Below, one piece after another: positions 57,122-64,000 of a DNA stretch of 64,000 bases (positions are counted from its first letter, which is position 1; every line of letters starts with the position of its first letter). Source of the DNA: Endozoicomonas sp. G2_2 (GTDB taxonomy: Bacteria > Pseudomonadota > Gammaproteobacteria > Nevskiales > Salinisphaeraceae); the NCBI RefSeq assembly GCF_017744135.1, contig NZ_JAGHQU010000006.1:186001-250000 (forward strand), read 5' to 3'. The position numbers and the translations under genes are program-made. The notes under the pieces were generated by a model. That model was not told where the DNA came from. It saw only the letters and a list, made by a program, of their open reading frames with translations, and did not search any database.

Positions 57122-57646
57122 TTAGAAGCGAGCCAGGGCTTCGCCGTTGGGATCGTGATAGTGCAGGCCTGCGGCGCCCGGCGTCATCGTCACCGCGCCG
57201 CTGCGTGCGAGCTCGACCAGTACACCGGCCTGCTCGAGCGTGGCGATGAAGGTGTTGAGATCGTCGCCCTCGCCCAGATAGCGCAGCGTGGCGAGATCGC
57301 CGTGGCGGCTGATTTCGGCCACGTCGTAAGGGTCGGCCAGCGCGTCGATGGACGTGCCGCCCTCTTCGATGCGGACCTTGATCAGGGCGAGTTCGAGTTC
57401 GAGGTGTTCATCGCCGGTCATGTCGATGACATCGATCACGTCGACCAGCTTGAGCAGCTGGCGGTTGATCTGCTCGACCACGTCTTCGGTGCCGCTGGTG
57501 GCCAGCGTCAGGCGCGATACCGCGCTGTCCTCGGTCGGCGCCACGTTGAGGCTTTCGATATTGAAGCCGCGCTGCGAGAACATGCCGGCCACGCGAACGA
57601 GCGCGCCCGCCTCATTGGCCATCAGAACGGATATGACGTGTCGCAT
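57122..57646 (-). CDS. ilvN: Acetolactate synthase small subunit
   Basis: IlvN is the regulatory subunit that gives valine feedback. The 174-residue protein has an N-terminal ACT domain (HVISVLMANEAGALVRVAGM with FSQRGFNIESLNV) and the ALS_ss C-terminal domain. The start at 57646 follows the family pattern. It lies in an operon with ilvC but is divergent from the large subunit ilvB, unlike the usual ilvBN order. Confidence 0.95.
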   Translation of the reverse strand: MRHVISVLMANEAGALVRVAGMFSQRGFNIESLNVAPTEDSAVSRLTLATSGTEDVVEQINRQLLKLVDVIDVIDMTGDEHLELELALIKVRIEEGGTSIDALADPYDVAEISRHGDLATLRYLGEGDDLNTFIATLEQAGVLVELARSGAVTMTPGAAGLHYHDPNGEALARF

Positions 57647-57694
57647 GCCTTGAAAGAGCCTTGAAAACTGCCTGCCGGCGCGTGCAAACCGCGC

Positions 57695-57723
57695 AAAATA
57701 CGCCCAATGCACGGGCGAAGCAA
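57695..57723 (-). promoter_or_regulatory. Likely promoter of ilvN-ilvC
   Basis: On the reverse strand TTGCTT (57718-57723) and TATTTT (57695-57700) are 17 bases apart. Between this and ilvN are two copies of TTTCAAGGC, separated by 2 bases (57647-57655 and 57658-57666 in the reverse sense), directly before the ATG. Confidence 0.5.
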
Positions 57724-57776
57724 CCGACTCGCGACCGAATGTCCGACAAGCGCCCCGGTGCGCGATTCTTGTGCGC

Positions 57777-57782
57777 TATAAT
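57777..57782 (+). promoter_or_regulatory. -10 element of ilvB
   Basis: A perfect TATAAT lies 35 bases before the ilvB ATG, predicting a ~30-base leader. No good -35 was found at 16-18 bases upstream, so an activator may be needed. Confidence 0.5.
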
Positions 57783-57817
57783 TCGCCGTTTTCCACGCCG
57801 TAAACTCCGGTGCAATC

Positions 57818-59659
57818 ATGCGCAACGCCCAGTCCGCCGCCTCGACCGATCCCCATCCGCTTAGCGGAACCGTGCTTTCGGGCGCGGACACGATCGTACA
57901 GGTACTGGCCGATGAAGGCGTCGACACTATCTTCGGCTATTCCGGCGGCGCCATCCTGCCGACCTACGACGCGATCTTCCGCTACAACGAGGACAACCAC
58001 GACCGCATGCCGCTGATCGTGCCCGCCAACGAGCAGGGTGCGGGCTTCATGGCCGCGGGTTATGCGCGCGCCTCGGGCAAGGTCGGCGTGGCCATGGTGA
58101 CGTCCGGACCGGGCGCGACCAACTGTGTCACGCCGGTGCGCGACTGCATGGCCGATTCCGTGCCGATCGTGCTCATCTGCGGCCAGGTCGCGCGTGCCGC
58201 GGTCGGCACCGACGCGTTCCAGGAGGCGCCGGTCTCCAACATCATGAGCAGTGCGGCCAAGCACGTGTTTATGGTCACCGATCCGGACAAGCTGGAGGCC
58301 ACCGTGCGCACCGCGTTCGAGATCGCGCGTTCCGGGCGCCCCGGCCCGGTCGTGATCGACGTGCCCAAGGACGTGCAGAACTGGGAAGGCCGTTTCCAGG
58401 GCTCCGGCCTGCTGCCCGTACCCGGCTATCGCCAGCGCATGCGCAGCCTGCGCGAGAACGAGCTCACCGACGACAAGTGCGCGCTGCTGTTCGAGCTGCT
58501 TGCCAACAGCGAACGCCCGCTCATCTATGCCGGCGGCGGTGTAATCAACGCCGACGCCGCGCGTGAACTGGCGGCCTTCGCCCAGGCGTTCGGCATTCCG
58601 GTGGTGACCACTTTGATGGGTATCGGCGCGTTCGATACCACCGACGCCCTGTCGCTGCACATGCTCGGCATGCACGGCACGGCATTCGCCAACTACGCGG
58701 TCGAGGACTGCGACATGCTGATCGCGGTCGGCGCGCGCTTCGACGATCGCGTGGCCGGCGTGCCCGACAAGTTCGCGCCCAATGCGAAATCGCTGGTGCA
58801 TTTCGATGCCGACGCCTCCGAGATCAACAAGGTCAAGGCGGTGGACTGGCACCACGTCGGGCTGTTCTCGCCGAGTCTGTCGCGCGTGCTCGCCTATGGC
58901 CGTGAACAGGGCTTTTCTGCCGACTACTCGGCCTGGCACGAGCATGTAAAAACGCTCAAGCGCGACTACGCGATGAACTATGCGCGCGATACGGCAATGA
59001 TCCAGCCCTATGCGGTGATCGAGGAGATCAACCGCCATACCGGCGGCAAGGCCGTGATCGCGACTGGCGTGGGCCAGCACCAGATGTGGGCCGCCCAGTA
59101 CTTCGACTTCTGCGAGCCGCGTCTGTGGCTGACCTCCGGCTCGATGGGCACCATGGGCTTCGGCCTGCCCGCGGCCATCGGTGCCGCCTTCGCGCGGCGC
59201 GACAAGCTGGTCATCGATATCGACGGCGACGCGTCGATTCGCATGAACATCGGCGAGCTGGAAACCGTGACCACCTACAACCTGCCGGTGAAGGTCGTCG
59301 TGCTCAACAACAACGGCGACGGCATGGTGAAGCAGTGGCAGAAGCTGTTCTTCAAGGGCCGGCTGTCGGCTTCCGACAAGTCGCTGCACAAGAAGGACTT
59401 CATCAAGGCCGCCGAGGCCGACGGCTTCGAATACGCCGAGCGTCTGCGCGACCCGGCCGACATGGAACGCGTGGTCAAGGAATTCCTCGAGTTCCGCGGC
59501 CCGGCGTTCCTGGAAGTCATGGTCGACCCGGACGCCGGCGTGTACCCGATGGTCGGGCCCGGCAAGAGCTACAAGGAAATGATCACCGGCGACCACATCA
59601 ACAACCGCTACGACCCCTCCGGCGGCGAGCGCGAGATCGGCGCGTCGGAGATGTTCTAG
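57818..59659 (+). CDS. ilvB: Acetolactate synthase large subunit
   Basis: IlvB is a ThDP- and FAD-dependent enzyme that makes acetolactate and acetohydroxybutyrate. The catalytic Glu lies in PANEQGAGFMAAGYAR, and the ThDP motif GDASIRMNIGELETVTTYNL is complete near residue 468. The N-terminal loop reads FGYSGGAILP where most family members have GYPGG. The 613-residue length is normal. It stands alone on the plus strand, divergent from ilvNC, and ends at a strong terminator. Confidence 0.94.
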   Translation: MRNAQSAASTDPHPLSGTVLSGADTIVQVLADEGVDTIFGYSGGAILPTYDAIFRYNEDNHDRMPLIVPANEQGAGFMAAGYARASGKVGVAMVTSGPGATNCVTPVRDCMADSVPIVLICGQVARAAVGTDAFQEAPVSNIMSSAAKHVFMVTDPDKLEATVRTAFEIARSGRPGPVVIDVPKDVQNWEGRFQGSGLLPVPGYRQRMRSLRENELTDDKCALLFELLANSERPLIYAGGGVINADAARELAAFAQAFGIPVVTTLMGIGAFDTTDALSLHMLGMHGTAFANYAVEDCDMLIAVGARFDDRVAGVPDKFAPNAKSLVHFDADASEINKVKAVDWHHVGLFSPSLSRVLAYGREQGFSADYSAWHEHVKTLKRDYAMNYARDTAMIQPYAVIEEINRHTGGKAVIATGVGQHQMWAAQYFDFCEPRLWLTSGSMGTMGFGLPAAIGAAFARRDKLVIDIDGDASIRMNIGELETVTTYNLPVKVVVLNNNGDGMVKQWQKLFFKGRLSASDKSLHKKDFIKAAEADGFEYAERLRDPADMERVVKEFLEFRGPAFLEVMVDPDAGVYPMVGPGKSYKEMITGDHINNRYDPSGGEREIGASEMF

Positions 59660-59686
59660 CGCATCGTTCGGATAGCGCCAGATACG

Positions 59687-59719
59687 AAAAAGGCGGGGCC
59701 AGTCGGTCCCGCCTTTTTT
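59687..59719 (+). terminator. Rho-independent terminator after ilvB
   Basis: AAAGGCGGGGCC (59689-59700) pairs with GGTCCCGCCTTT (59705-59716), including one G-U pair, around an AGTC loop. It is followed by a T-run to 59719. The A-run on the left could make it work leftward for higA too. Confidence 0.92.
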
Positions 59720-59764
59720 GTTCCAGCAACCGGGGTTCCAGCGCCACTCGAGCGGTCGCTGGTC

Positions 59765-60058
59765 TTACGCCGCGTCGAATTCGATTTTCTCGACCCCGTC
59801 GAGATTCACCGTCTGCCGCGCCTGCCAGAGCTCGTAGTTGTCCTGCATCGCGAGCCAGCTTTCCGGCGATCGCCCGAGCGTCTTGGAAAGACGCAGCGCC
59901 ATTTCCGAACTCAAGCCGCTCGCGCCCTTGAGGACCCGGTTCAGGGTTGAAGGCGATACGCCGAGCTTTCCGGACAGCATGCGCCCTGTAATCCCGAACG
60001 GCTCCATATAGACCGTCCGAATGAACTCACCCGGATGCGGCGGATTGTGTATGGCCAT
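59765..60058 (-). CDS. HigA-family antitoxin-like transcriptional regulator
   Basis: This 97-residue protein starts MAIHNPPHPGEFIRTVYMEP, the typical HigA opening, followed by an XRE helix-turn-helix (GRMLSGKLGVSPSTLNRVLK) and LGRSPESWLAMQDNYELWQA. These are diagnostic of the HigA family. A HigB toxin (about 90 residues) should be just upstream, but that space holds only 30 bases before an unrelated membrane-protein gene. It appears to be an orphan antitoxin. Confidence 0.88.
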   Translation of the reverse strand: MAIHNPPHPGEFIRTVYMEPFGITGRMLSGKLGVSPSTLNRVLKGASGLSSEMALRLSKTLGRSPESWLAMQDNYELWQARQTVNLDGVEKIEFDAA

Positions 60059-60088
60059 CAGTAGTCGCCCTCTTGTCCTGCGCTCGTC

Positions 60089-60526
60089 TCAGATACCGCA
60101 GTCCGCACGCGTGACCTCGATATCGCCCAGCGCCGTGCCGTCGTCGCGTTTGTAGCGATAGGCGATCTGAAATTCCTTTTGCAACATGCGCCGCAGCCGC
60201 CCTCGCGCGCAGATGGTTTCCTGGATGCCGTCTTCGTAGCGCGACATGAACGTGTCGGCATCGAGGGTATCGGCGAGCGGCGGCAATAGCGTGTAGTTGA
60301 ACGCCAGCGTTTCGCCGTCGACCGTGGTGTTGTCCAGGCGCGTGCTGTCGTCGACTTTCGTGGGCAGATCGGTGTTGATCTGCGCCGAAACCTTATCGAG
60401 AAACTCGGTACGGCTCGCGGCCGACTCGCCGACGAAGTACGGCGCGACGACATAGCCGATCACGCCGAGCGCGATCAACAGCACGAGGCCGCCGGCAACG
60501 GCAGCAAGTTTGGAAAGATTGCTCAT
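60089..60526 (-). CDS. Hypothetical protein with one N-terminal membrane helix
   Basis: This 145-residue protein has one hydrophobic helix (about residues 10-30) and a soluble domain containing three Cys. I do not recognise a family. The ATG at 60526 is the likely start, but its ribosome binding site is poor; an ATG at 60553 with AAGGAG between is possible. It lies between the orphan higA and the divergent permease with no clear functional link. Confidence 0.7.
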   Translation of the reverse strand: MSNLSKLAAVAGGLVLLIALGVIGYVVAPYFVGESAASRTEFLDKVSAQINTDLPTKVDDSTRLDNTTVDGETLAFNYTLLPPLADTLDADTFMSRYEDGIQETICARGRLRRMLQKEFQIAYRYKRDDGTALGDIEVTRADCGI

Positions 60527-60808
60527 GGCAGCGGACTGCTTCTCCTTGTGCATCGGGTCGGGTTTTTGCCGGGCGCGGCGTGGCCGCTGTTGCCGATTGG
60601 CGACTCCGACTCTAGTCGCAAACGCAAGACACGACGCCACCGATTCTTGCAGGCTCTTGCGCCCGGATCGTATCCGGGCAGCAAGCCCCGGTACTCGAAT
60701 GCGATCGCGAACGAGGCGCCGCCCTCGGCGCCGTACTCGCTAATCACAACCTCAAACGCCGGCCGCACCGGACACAGGAAAATACACCATGGGCCTGATC
60801 GGCATCTT

Positions 60809-60822
60809 TCTCTCTCTCTCTC
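60809..60822 (+). repeat. (TC)7 dinucleotide repeat at the 5' end of the permease gene
   Basis: Seven TC units lie 20 bases after the ATG at 60789, which has AGGA upstream. In this sequence the tract puts that ATG out of frame with the permease. Five or eight units would restore the frame and give MGLIGIFLSL joined to ALLMFLAYRG (with two added residues for eight units). This suggests slipped-strand phase variation. Confidence 0.75.
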
Positions 60823-60831
60823 GCGCTGCTG

Positions 60832-62166
60832 ATGTTTCTCGCCTACCGCGGGATCAGCGTACTGATTCTCGCGCCGCTGCTCGCCCTGCTGGCGACGCTG
60901 TTCGCCGGCGGGCTGCCGGTACTGGCGACCTACACCCAGGTCTTCATGCCGGCGCTGGGCGATTATCTGGTGAAATTCTTCCCGCTGTTCCTGCTCGGCG
61001 CGATCTTCGGCAAGCTCATGGCGGACTCGGGGTCCGCGCGCACCATCGCCGAATGGTTCACCGAGAAGATGGGCGCCAAGCACGCTATCGCGGCCGTGGT
61101 CTTCGCCTGTGGCGTGCTCACCTACGGCGGCGTGTCGCTGTTCGTGGTGGCCTTCGCCGTGTACCCGATCGGCAACGAACTGTTCCGGCGTGCCGAAACG
61201 CCCAAGCGCCTGCTGCCGGCCGCGCTCGCGCTCGGCTCCTTCACTTTCACGATGACCGCGTTCCCCGGCACGCCCGCCATCCAGAACGCGATCCCCATGC
61301 CCTATTTCAACACCACGCCGTTCGCCGCGCCGATCTTCGGCACGCTGGCCGGCCTCGGCATGCTGATCTTCGGCACGCTCTGGCTGAATCGCCGCCGTGC
61401 GCGTGCCGCGGCCAACGGCGAGGGCTACGGCGAGCACGAACCCACCGATTCCGACGCCCAGACCCGGCCCGCCACGCTGCCGCCTATCTGGCGCGCATTA
61501 TTGCCGGTCGTGGCGGTGATCGCCCTAAACGCGCTGTTCACCTATCTCGTGATTCCCTCGATGGATACGAGCTATCTCAGCCAGGAGGATTACGGCGGCG
61601 CCGACATCGGCGACGTGCGCGGCATCTGGGCGATCATCGCCTCGCTGGTGATCGCGATCGCGCTGGTCACCGCGCTGAACTGGCCACGCTTCGACGACCT
61701 CAAGCAGAGCTTCAACCGCGGCACGCTCGGTTCGCTGCTGCCGGTATTCAATACCGCATCCGAAGTCGGCTACGGCGCGGTGATCGCCTCGCTGCCGGCT
61801 TTCATGGTGGTACGCGATGCGGTGCTGGGCATCTCCAGCAACCCGCTGCTGTCGTCGGCGGTGGCGACCAACGTCCTGGCCGGCATTACCGGCTCCGCCT
61901 CCGGCGGCATGTCGATCGCGCTGGAGACACTCGGCAGCGAGTTCATGAGCCGCGCCCAAGCCGCCGGCATCGACCCCGAAATCATGCACCGCGTGGTCGC
62001 CCTGTCCTCCGGCGGCTTCGACGCCCTGCCGCACAACGGCGCGGTAATCACCCTGCTGGCCATCACGGGGCTGACCCATCGCCAGAGCTACGCGGACATT
62101 TTCGTCGTCGCCGTGCTGATTCCGTTCAGTCTAACGCTGCTGGTGATTCTGGGCGCGTCGATATAG
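60832..62166 (+). CDS. GntP-family permease, start out of frame here
   Basis: GntP-family proteins are proton-coupled transporters of gluconate, beta-hydroxybutyrate or related carboxylates. The 444 residues from the ATG at 60832 cover ~12 hydrophobic segments, including the conserved FFPLFLLGAIFGKLMADSGS and AFPGTPAIQNAIP. The usual N-terminus is MGLIGI-x-LSL-x-LLM-x-LAYRG. That sequence is present from an ATG at 60789 with a good ribosome binding site, but (TC)7 throws it out of frame. The 60832 ATG has no ribosome binding site. The gene looks OFF in this sequence, or the repeat count is a sequencing error. Confidence 0.82.
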   Translation: MFLAYRGISVLILAPLLALLATLFAGGLPVLATYTQVFMPALGDYLVKFFPLFLLGAIFGKLMADSGSARTIAEWFTEKMGAKHAIAAVVFACGVLTYGGVSLFVVAFAVYPIGNELFRRAETPKRLLPAALALGSFTFTMTAFPGTPAIQNAIPMPYFNTTPFAAPIFGTLAGLGMLIFGTLWLNRRRARAAANGEGYGEHEPTDSDAQTRPATLPPIWRALLPVVAVIALNALFTYLVIPSMDTSYLSQEDYGGADIGDVRGIWAIIASLVIAIALVTALNWPRFDDLKQSFNRGTLGSLLPVFNTASEVGYGAVIASLPAFMVVRDAVLGISSNPLLSSAVATNVLAGITGSASGGMSIALETLGSEFMSRAQAAGIDPEIMHRVVALSSGGFDALPHNGAVITLLAITGLTHRQSYADIFVVAVLIPFSLTLLVILGASI

Positions 62167-62307
62167 CGATCCGCGGCCGGCGCCTGCTGACCCACAAGCG
62201 CGACAACGGCATACTCTCGCTCGGCCGCGTACTGCACGTGACGCCTATACCCACCCGCCTGCGTTTCGATATGCGAGCGCTACGCGCCCCGCTGCGAGGA
62301 ACACCGT

Positions 62308-63021
62308 TTGTCGAACAAGACCCTGCTCCGGTTGGCCCTGCTTGGCGTTGCCCTGCTCATCTTCGTGCTCGGCTCGACCGTTTTCGACATCGGCCAGTTG
62401 TTCAAGGACACGCGCAGCCAATTCGAGTCTCTGGGCTGGGGCGGCCCGGTACTGTTCGCCCTGATCTACGGCGCGCTGGGCGCGCTCGCCGCGCCGACCG
62501 GTCTGGTCGAACTGATCGCGGGGGCGATCTTCGGCTTCTGGACGGGCAGTGCCGCGGTTCTCGCGGGCGCCCTGCTGGCGGCCAATATCGGCTTCGTTTG
62601 CGGGCGCTGGCTGGCGCGCGATTGGGTAGCGAAGAAGCTGGACGGCAAACGCCTCGCCGGGCAGATCGAAGCCGCCGTGGAACAGCGTGGCTTCTGGATC
62701 ACAGTGTTGATTCGCCTGTCGCCCGCCGTGCCCTTCAACCTCACCAGTTATGTGTTGGGCGCGAGCACGATCCGCTGGACCACGTTCATCGCCGCTTCCG
62801 TGCTCGGCATGTTGCCGATCAAGCTGTTTCTGATCTGGCTCGGCGCCAGCGGTCAGCACCTGCTGGGCGCAACCAAACCCTCCGCATGGAGCGCCAATGA
62901 ATGGCTGCTCTACGGCGGCGGGCTGGTGGCGACGATTGTTGTCGTCGTACTCATCGGCTGGACCGTCGCCCGAACCAGTCGGCGCGTGCTTCGAAACGCG
63001 GAAGCAGCCGACAATCGCTAA
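62308..63021 (+). CDS. TVP38/TMEM64 (VTT domain) membrane protein
   Basis: This 237-residue protein has about six membrane segments and the VTT/DedA-like motif LAAPTGLVELIAGAIFG, then LIRLSPAVPFNLTSYVLGAS. Bacterial homologues are lipid scramblase-like proteins or have unknown roles. The start is TTG at 62308 with GAGGA 7 bases upstream. It may follow the permease as a separate transcript. Confidence 0.88.
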   Translation: MSNKTLLRLALLGVALLIFVLGSTVFDIGQLFKDTRSQFESLGWGGPVLFALIYGALGALAAPTGLVELIAGAIFGFWTGSAAVLAGALLAANIGFVCGRWLARDWVAKKLDGKRLAGQIEAAVEQRGFWITVLIRLSPAVPFNLTSYVLGASTIRWTTFIAASVLGMLPIKLFLIWLGASGQHLLGATKPSAWSANEWLLYGGGLVATIVVVVLIGWTVARTSRRVLRNAEAADNR

Positions 63022-63085
63022 CGCATTCGCTGTTGCGGTAGAAACAGTCGCCGGCTGGCACGGCTCGAGACCGCGGCCGCGCCAA

Positions 63086-63850
63086 TTATGCCGTGGCGGC
63101 CGCCTGGGAACGGGTGGCCACGATCGGCGCGCCATCGGTCACGATCACCGTGTGCTCGAACTGCGCCGACCGGCTGGCCGGATCGCCCACCAGCGTCCAG
63201 CCGTCCGCCGTTTCCGACACGAACGTGCTTCGGGTCGACAGGAACGGCTCGACGGCGATCACCTGCCCGTACTCAAGCCGACGACGATCCCTGCGATCAT
63301 AGAAACCGACAATAGCCTCAGGTTCTTCGTGCAGCGAGCGGCCGAGGCCATGCCCGGCAAGGTTCTCGATCACCTTGAGCCCGTGCGATTTCGCCACGCG
63401 CTCGATGGCCTTGCCGATCCTGTTGATGCGCGCGCCCGTCCGTACCTCGGCCAGTGCGTGGTCGAGCGCCAACTGCGTAGCCGCACATAACGACGCTTTC
63501 GCCTCTGCCACCGGCGCAACCACGGTCGTTCCGCCCGTATCCGCGAAGTAACCGTCGCGCTCGGCGGACACATCGACGTTCACGATATCGCCCTCGCCGA
63601 TCACCCGCGTACTCGGCACGCCGTGGGCGGCCTCTTCGTTCACGCTGATGCAGGTAAAACCCGGAAAGTCGTAGCAGGACATCGGCGCCGATGTTGCACC
63701 GAGGCGCGACAGCATCTGGCCGCCGATTGCATCGAGCTGGGCGGTTGTCATTCCTGGCTCGATCGCGGCCAGCATGGCGTCGCGGATTTCGGCGACGATG
63801 CGGCCGGCGGCGAGGATGCCATCTAGATCGCGTCGGTTCTGGATAGTCAT
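63086..63850 (-). CDS. map: Type I methionine aminopeptidase
   Basis: Map removes initiator Met from new proteins. The five metal ligands are in place: Asp93, Asp104, His167, Glu201 and Glu232, with substrate His76. The 254-residue protein is a bare catalytic domain. The N-terminal block SCYDFPGFTCISVNEEAAHG differs from the classical gammaproteobacterial YHGFPGSICTSVN, so it may be a second (accessory) Map rather than the housekeeping copy near rpsB. Its promoter is probably in 63851-64000. Confidence 0.94.
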   Translation of the reverse strand: MTIQNRRDLDGILAAGRIVAEIRDAMLAAIEPGMTTAQLDAIGGQMLSRLGATSAPMSCYDFPGFTCISVNEEAAHGVPSTRVIGEGDIVNVDVSAERDGYFADTGGTTVVAPVAEAKASLCAATQLALDHALAEVRTGARINRIGKAIERVAKSHGLKVIENLAGHGLGRSLHEEPEAIVGFYDRRDRRRLEYGQVIAVEPFLSTRSTFVSETADGWTLVGDPASRSAQFEHTVIVTDGAPIVATRSQAAATA

Positions 63851-64000
63851 GAAATTCTATTCGCGCTTAGAACAACTGCCCTGCAACTTGCCGAACGACC
63901 GCTACCTTTCGCCAGCAACTCGCCGGCGAACTACCGTTATAGCTAGCCAAGACGTCCAACCGCATTAAACCCTGCCTAAGCGACTCTTACGGATGCGAGA
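63851..64000. other. 150 bases upstream of map
   Basis: This region is upstream of map and runs to the window edge. No convincing gene is visible. It is somewhat less GC-rich than its surroundings, as a promoter region would be. Confidence 0.4.

Noticed and set aside
60789-62900. 703-residue open frame overlapping the permease
   Set aside because: It is the out-of-frame reading after (TC)7, Arg/Ala-rich without any domain. The permease frame is the conserved one.

Overview
This window is 64 kb of a high-GC bacterial chromosome whose gene content and order are gammaproteobacterial. The run nnr-tsaE-amiC / mutL-miaA-hfq-hflX-hflK-hflC-DUF2065-hisZ-purA / rnr-rlmB / rpsF-rpsR-rplI-dnaB-alr-radA resembles the yjeF-to-rplI segment of Escherichia coli. 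The blocks pcnB-folK-panB-panC-panD-pgi, lptFG|pepA-holC-valS and pssA-ilvC-ilvN are also typical of gammaproteobacteria. The GC content, hisZ next to purA, and several TTG starts would fit Salinisphaera or a near relative. That genus guess is an inference and was not checked against a database. No rRNA, CRISPR array, prophage or complete insertion sequence was seen.

Layout. 1-2.3 kb: radA (cut by the window edge) and a divergent alpha/beta hydrolase. 2.3-3.25 kb: gene-free DNA full of inverted repeats. 3.25-8 kb (leftward): alr, dnaB, rplI, rpsR, rpsF, rlmB. 8-11.1 kb: an OmpA-like lipoprotein coupled to rnr, then a rightward tRNA-Leu(CAG) with its own promoter and terminator. 11.6-21.2 kb (leftward): purA, hisZ, DUF2065, hflC, hflK, hflX, hfq, miaA, mutL. 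21.4-25.5 kb: a four-gene insert (Fur-family regulator, catalase, FAD oxidoreductase, TauE/SafE permease) between mutL and amiC. 25.6-35.6 kb (leftward): amiC, tsaE, nnr, pgi, panD, panC, panB, a deoxynucleoside kinase, folK, pcnB. 35.7-37.6 kb: amidase and an RDD membrane protein. 37.6-39.8 kb: lptG and lptF. 40-45.8 kb (rightward): pepA, holC, valS, fxsA. 45.7-46.8 kb: a secreted lipase resembling Candida antarctica lipase B. 46.9-51.6 kb (rightward): moxR, DUF58, tgpA, NUDIX. 51.6-57.6 kb (leftward): an Atg22-like MFS protein, rimI, a uracil-DNA glycosylase-like gene, pssA, a psd-like gene, ilvC, ilvN. 57.8-59.7 kb: divergent ilvB. 59.8-64 kb: a lone HigA, a small membrane protein, a GntP-family permease with a dinucleotide repeat at its 5' end, a VTT membrane protein and a methionine aminopeptidase.

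Most genes are housekeeping: replication and repair, translation, tRNA and mRNA processing, envelope assembly, and CoA, folate, purine and branched-chain amino acid synthesis. Many neighbours overlap by ATGA and are probably translationally coupled.

The most interesting points are: (1) a (TC)7 tract that puts the GntP permease out of frame with its only well-placed start, suggesting phase variation; (2) a Fur-family regulator and catalase pair with a palindromic operator over a near-leaderless promoter; (3) the lipase B-like protein; (4) pcnB with no canonical start codon near its conserved N-terminus; (5) a psd-like gene lacking the usual pyruvoyl Gly-Ser site, and a uracil-DNA glycosylase lacking the family's Fe-S cysteines; (6) an inverted-repeat intergenic element at 2.5-3.1 kb.
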